Assembly: GCF_012641405.1 (NCBI RefSeq) | Contig: NZ_JABAII010000007.1 | Location: 306,129 to 370,128, forward strand | Direction of reading: 5' to 3' | Source of the DNA: Rhizobium sp. P40RR-XXII | Lineage (GTDB): Bacteria; Pseudomonadota; Alphaproteobacteria; Rhizobiales; Rhizobiaceae | DNA: 64,000 nucleotides | In this document: positions 62,387-64,000 of the stretch, piece by piece | How positions within the stretch are numbered: the stretch's first letter is position 1 | Layout: the number at the start of each line of letters is the position of its first letter | Position numbers and translations under genes: made by a program | The notes under the pieces: model-generated | What the model was told of the DNA's origin: nothing | Database searches by the model: none | What the model saw: the letters and a program-made list of their open reading frames with translations, nothing else

Positions 62387-63289
62387 ATGAACATTCACGA
62401 TCTGGAAGCTTTCGTCGCGGTGGTCGAAACGGGCTCGATCGTTGCCGCCTCAGCGCGCATCAATCTGACGCAGCCCGGCATCACCCGGCGTATCCAGAAT
62501 CTGGAAGACAGCCTTGGCATTGCCCTGCTCGACCGGCAATCGAAGCCCCTCAAGCCGACGGCGGCGGGGCGCGAGGCCTATGAGCATGGACGCCGCGTCC
62601 TGCGCTCGCTCGACGACCTCAAGGCTGGCGTTTCGCCCGGCGGTGCGATCGGTGGCGAATTCCGCCTCGGCATCATGCCCTATCTCTCGGAGGCGGCGCT
62701 CTCGGCTCCGCTCGACCAGCTGCGCGGCCAGTTTCCACAATTGACGCTGCGCATCGTCTCGGGCTGGTCGCCACAACTCATCGAGCAAGTCGCGCATAGC
62801 CAACTGGATGCGGCCACCGTCTGCCTAGCGGAGGGCGTCGAGCCGCCTGATAATGTCGTCGGCGATGTGCTCGGGGTCCACAGCGTCATCCTCGTCGCCG
62901 CGCCGTCGCTTGGCGTCCCCAAGGCACCGCAGCTTGAAGAACTCTCCCGCTTCCCCTGGATCATGAACCAGAGCGGCTGCGGCTTCCGCGCCTTCATTCA
63001 TCACCGCTTCGAAGCCGAGCGCCTGCCCTTCGAGGTCGCCGTCGAGGCGATGAGCGCCGATCTGCGCATGTCACTGGTGGCGCGCGGCCTCGGCATCGGC
63101 GTGCTGACACCTGCCGCACTGGCCGACAGCCGCTGGCGCAATGCGGTCGAGATCATCGAGCCGCCCGATTTCAGCCCGAAAGTCGTCAACTGGCTGGTGC
63201 ATCGCCCGCCGGCGGGACGGCTGGCGCGGCCGATTTCGATCTTCGGCGAAACGCTGGCGGAGACGCTGAAGACGAGGGGCCGTTTTTGA
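62387..63289 (+). CDS. LysR-family transcriptional regulator
   Basis: The 300-residue protein has the LysR HTH (MNIHDLEAFVAVVETGSIVAASARINLTQPGITRRIQNLEDSLGIALLDRQ) and an effector domain with FRLGIMPYLSEAALSAPL and LRMSLVARGLGIGVLTPAALAD. It is divergent from an MFS exporter and probably controls it. The effector is unknown. Confidence 0.9.
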   Translation: MNIHDLEAFVAVVETGSIVAASARINLTQPGITRRIQNLEDSLGIALLDRQSKPLKPTAAGREAYEHGRRVLRSLDDLKAGVSPGGAIGGEFRLGIMPYLSEAALSAPLDQLRGQFPQLTLRIVSGWSPQLIEQVAHSQLDAATVCLAEGVEPPDNVVGDVLGVHSVILVAAPSLGVPKAPQLEELSRFPWIMNQSGCGFRAFIHHRFEAERLPFEVAVEAMSADLRMSLVARGLGIGVLTPAALADSRWRNAVEIIEPPDFSPKVVNWLVHRPPAGRLARPISIFGETLAETLKTRGRF

Positions 63290-63302
63290 CCTTGATCCGG
63301 CC

Positions 63303-63679
63303 TCAAGACCCCGGCTTGTTGATCATGGCTTCGATATTGTAGCCATCAGGATCGAGAACGAGCAGGCGTAGTAATTCGCCGTATATTCGGGACGCGGACC
63401 GGGAGCGCCGTTGTCCTTGGCACCCGCCTCAAGAGCGGCGGAATAAAAGGCGTCGACCTCCGCCCTGGTTTGAACGCGAAAAGCAACATGCAAACGCGTC
63501 AAAGGCGGTTTGCTGCCGGTGTGCTGGATCTCGAACAAGCTCTCGTCGCCCACATCGAATGCCCAGAATACGCCCTCCTTTCCGAAGGAAAGGCGATACC
63601 CTAGCGGCTCCAGGGCCTTCTCATAGAACGACTTGCTCTTCTGCAGATCGCTGACTTCAATGGTTATGTGATCAATCAC
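63303..63679 (-). pseudogene. VOC/glyoxalase-family protein with a one-base frameshift near the 3' end
   Basis: The GTG at 63679 opens a VOC-type domain: DHITIEVSDLQKSKSFYEKALEPLGYRLSFGKEGVFWAFDVGDESLFEIQHTG, LHVAFRVQTRAEVDAFYSAALEAGAKDNGAPGPRPEYTANYYAC. After YAC the frame runs into an unrelated tail and stops at 63323. If one base is restored near 63361 (a missing T on the coding strand), the reading becomes LDPDGYNIEAMINKPGS and stops at 63303, exactly the expected family ending. The break is either a real loss or a sequence error. Without it the protein would be an ordinary single-domain VOC protein. Confidence 0.75.
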
Positions 63680-63756
63680 CTTGAGCGCTTCTTCCAGACA
63701 ATGGTGGCGAAGGCAGGCTAGAACGGTTCAGCTCTTCACGGAACACAGTACACGAC

Positions 63757-64000
63757 TCAAACTTTACTCGGACTTCTCAGGGGTCTTCTGGGGGCATTTT
63801 GCGTCCATGCAGAGAAGGCTTTTTCCGGATTGTGGATGATCCACTCCCTGAGAGCGTCGAGACCGATGCGGAGCCATGATTTCTGGCGCCGTCCGTGGCT
63901 TTTTCGCGTGATCGCCTTCATGCCCATGGTGTGAGTAGCGCATCGGTAGGCCCAGGTGATGGCCAGGATGAGGATGACGAGCAGGCTTGCGAGCTTGTCG
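63757..64000 (-). mobile_element. 3' end of an IS4-family transposase gene (cut by the window edge)
   Basis: The minus strand reads KLASLLVILILAITWAYRCA, then THTMGMKAITRKSHGRRQKS and WLRIGLDALREWIIHNPEKA to a stop at 63757. The pattern (hydrophobic helix with AxxWA, then IxxKxHGRxxKSxxRxGLDxLR) is the C-terminus of IS4-type DDE transposases. The DDE residues lie beyond the edge. An IS end must lie between here and the VOC gene start (63680-63756), but its inverted repeat could not be defined. Confidence 0.8.

Overview
The window is a stretch of alphaproteobacterial chromosome that reads as Rhizobium in the strict sense. The evidence is a che operon in the rhizobial order (cytosolic receptor, STAS gene, cheY, cheA, cheW, cheR, cheB, second cheY), a eukaryotic-type glutamine synthetase II (glnII), a PodJ-type polarity protein, several small Rhizobiales families (DUF2735, DUF6460, the TIGR02186/Alph_Pro_TM type), high GC coding sequence, and three copies of a long AT-rich palindrome resembling the RIME-type intergenic repeats of rhizobia. 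No rRNA, tRNA, CRISPR array, prophage or plasmid replication gene was recognised. Species cannot be named from the sequence alone.

Region by region. Positions 1-7314 (minus strand) hold a tightly packed chemotaxis operon headed by a soluble, globin-coupled methyl-accepting protein and running out of the window inside a second cheY. 7.7-16.1 kb holds a possible 37-residue membrane peptide, a GT39-type membrane glycosyltransferase, a possible exported protein, a fused SecDF, an SMP-30-like propeller protein and a UvrD-like helicase. 16.2-25.7 kb is a minus-strand catabolic and uptake block: a complete branched-chain amino-acid-type ABC transporter (SBP, LivG, LivF, LivH, LivM) followed by a GMC oxidoreductase, 3-hydroxyisobutyryl-CoA hydrolase and 3-hydroxyisobutyrate dehydrogenase. 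A divergent LysR gene faces it across a region with a perfect palindrome and an extra half-site.

25.7-31.6 kb carries galE (its tail encoded by a repeat), a PLP aminotransferase, mscL, and a TetR/MFS divergent pair. 31.7-37.0 kb is a beta-oxidation operon (acyl-CoA dehydrogenase, thiolase, FadB/FadJ-type multifunctional enzyme) preceded by a 22-bp operator-like palindrome and closed by an intrinsic terminator. Next come podJ, a TauE/SafE permease with a TIGR02186 partner, an HxlR/reductase pair, the Lhr-like helicase and PdeM phosphoesterase of the ligase-associated DNA-damage set, and an Rrf2/AhpD-like pair.

49.2-58.7 kb holds glnII with a sigma-54 promoter and an intrinsic terminator, DUF2735, a YitT-like membrane protein, a TPR methyltransferase, a compact DUF6460/CAP lipoprotein/MATE cluster, pyrD with DUF952, and an S24-type regulator next to an SNase-like secreted protein. 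58.9-64.0 kb holds TerB-like, solute-binding, acyltransferase and MFS/LysR genes, a VOC gene with a one-base frameshift, and the 3' end of an IS4-family transposase.

Most of this is core genome. I found no convincing new multi-gene system such as a defence island, secretion apparatus or biosynthetic cluster. The less explained items are regulatory palindromes, the repeat-derived GalE tail, the small membrane ORF and a few orphan small proteins.
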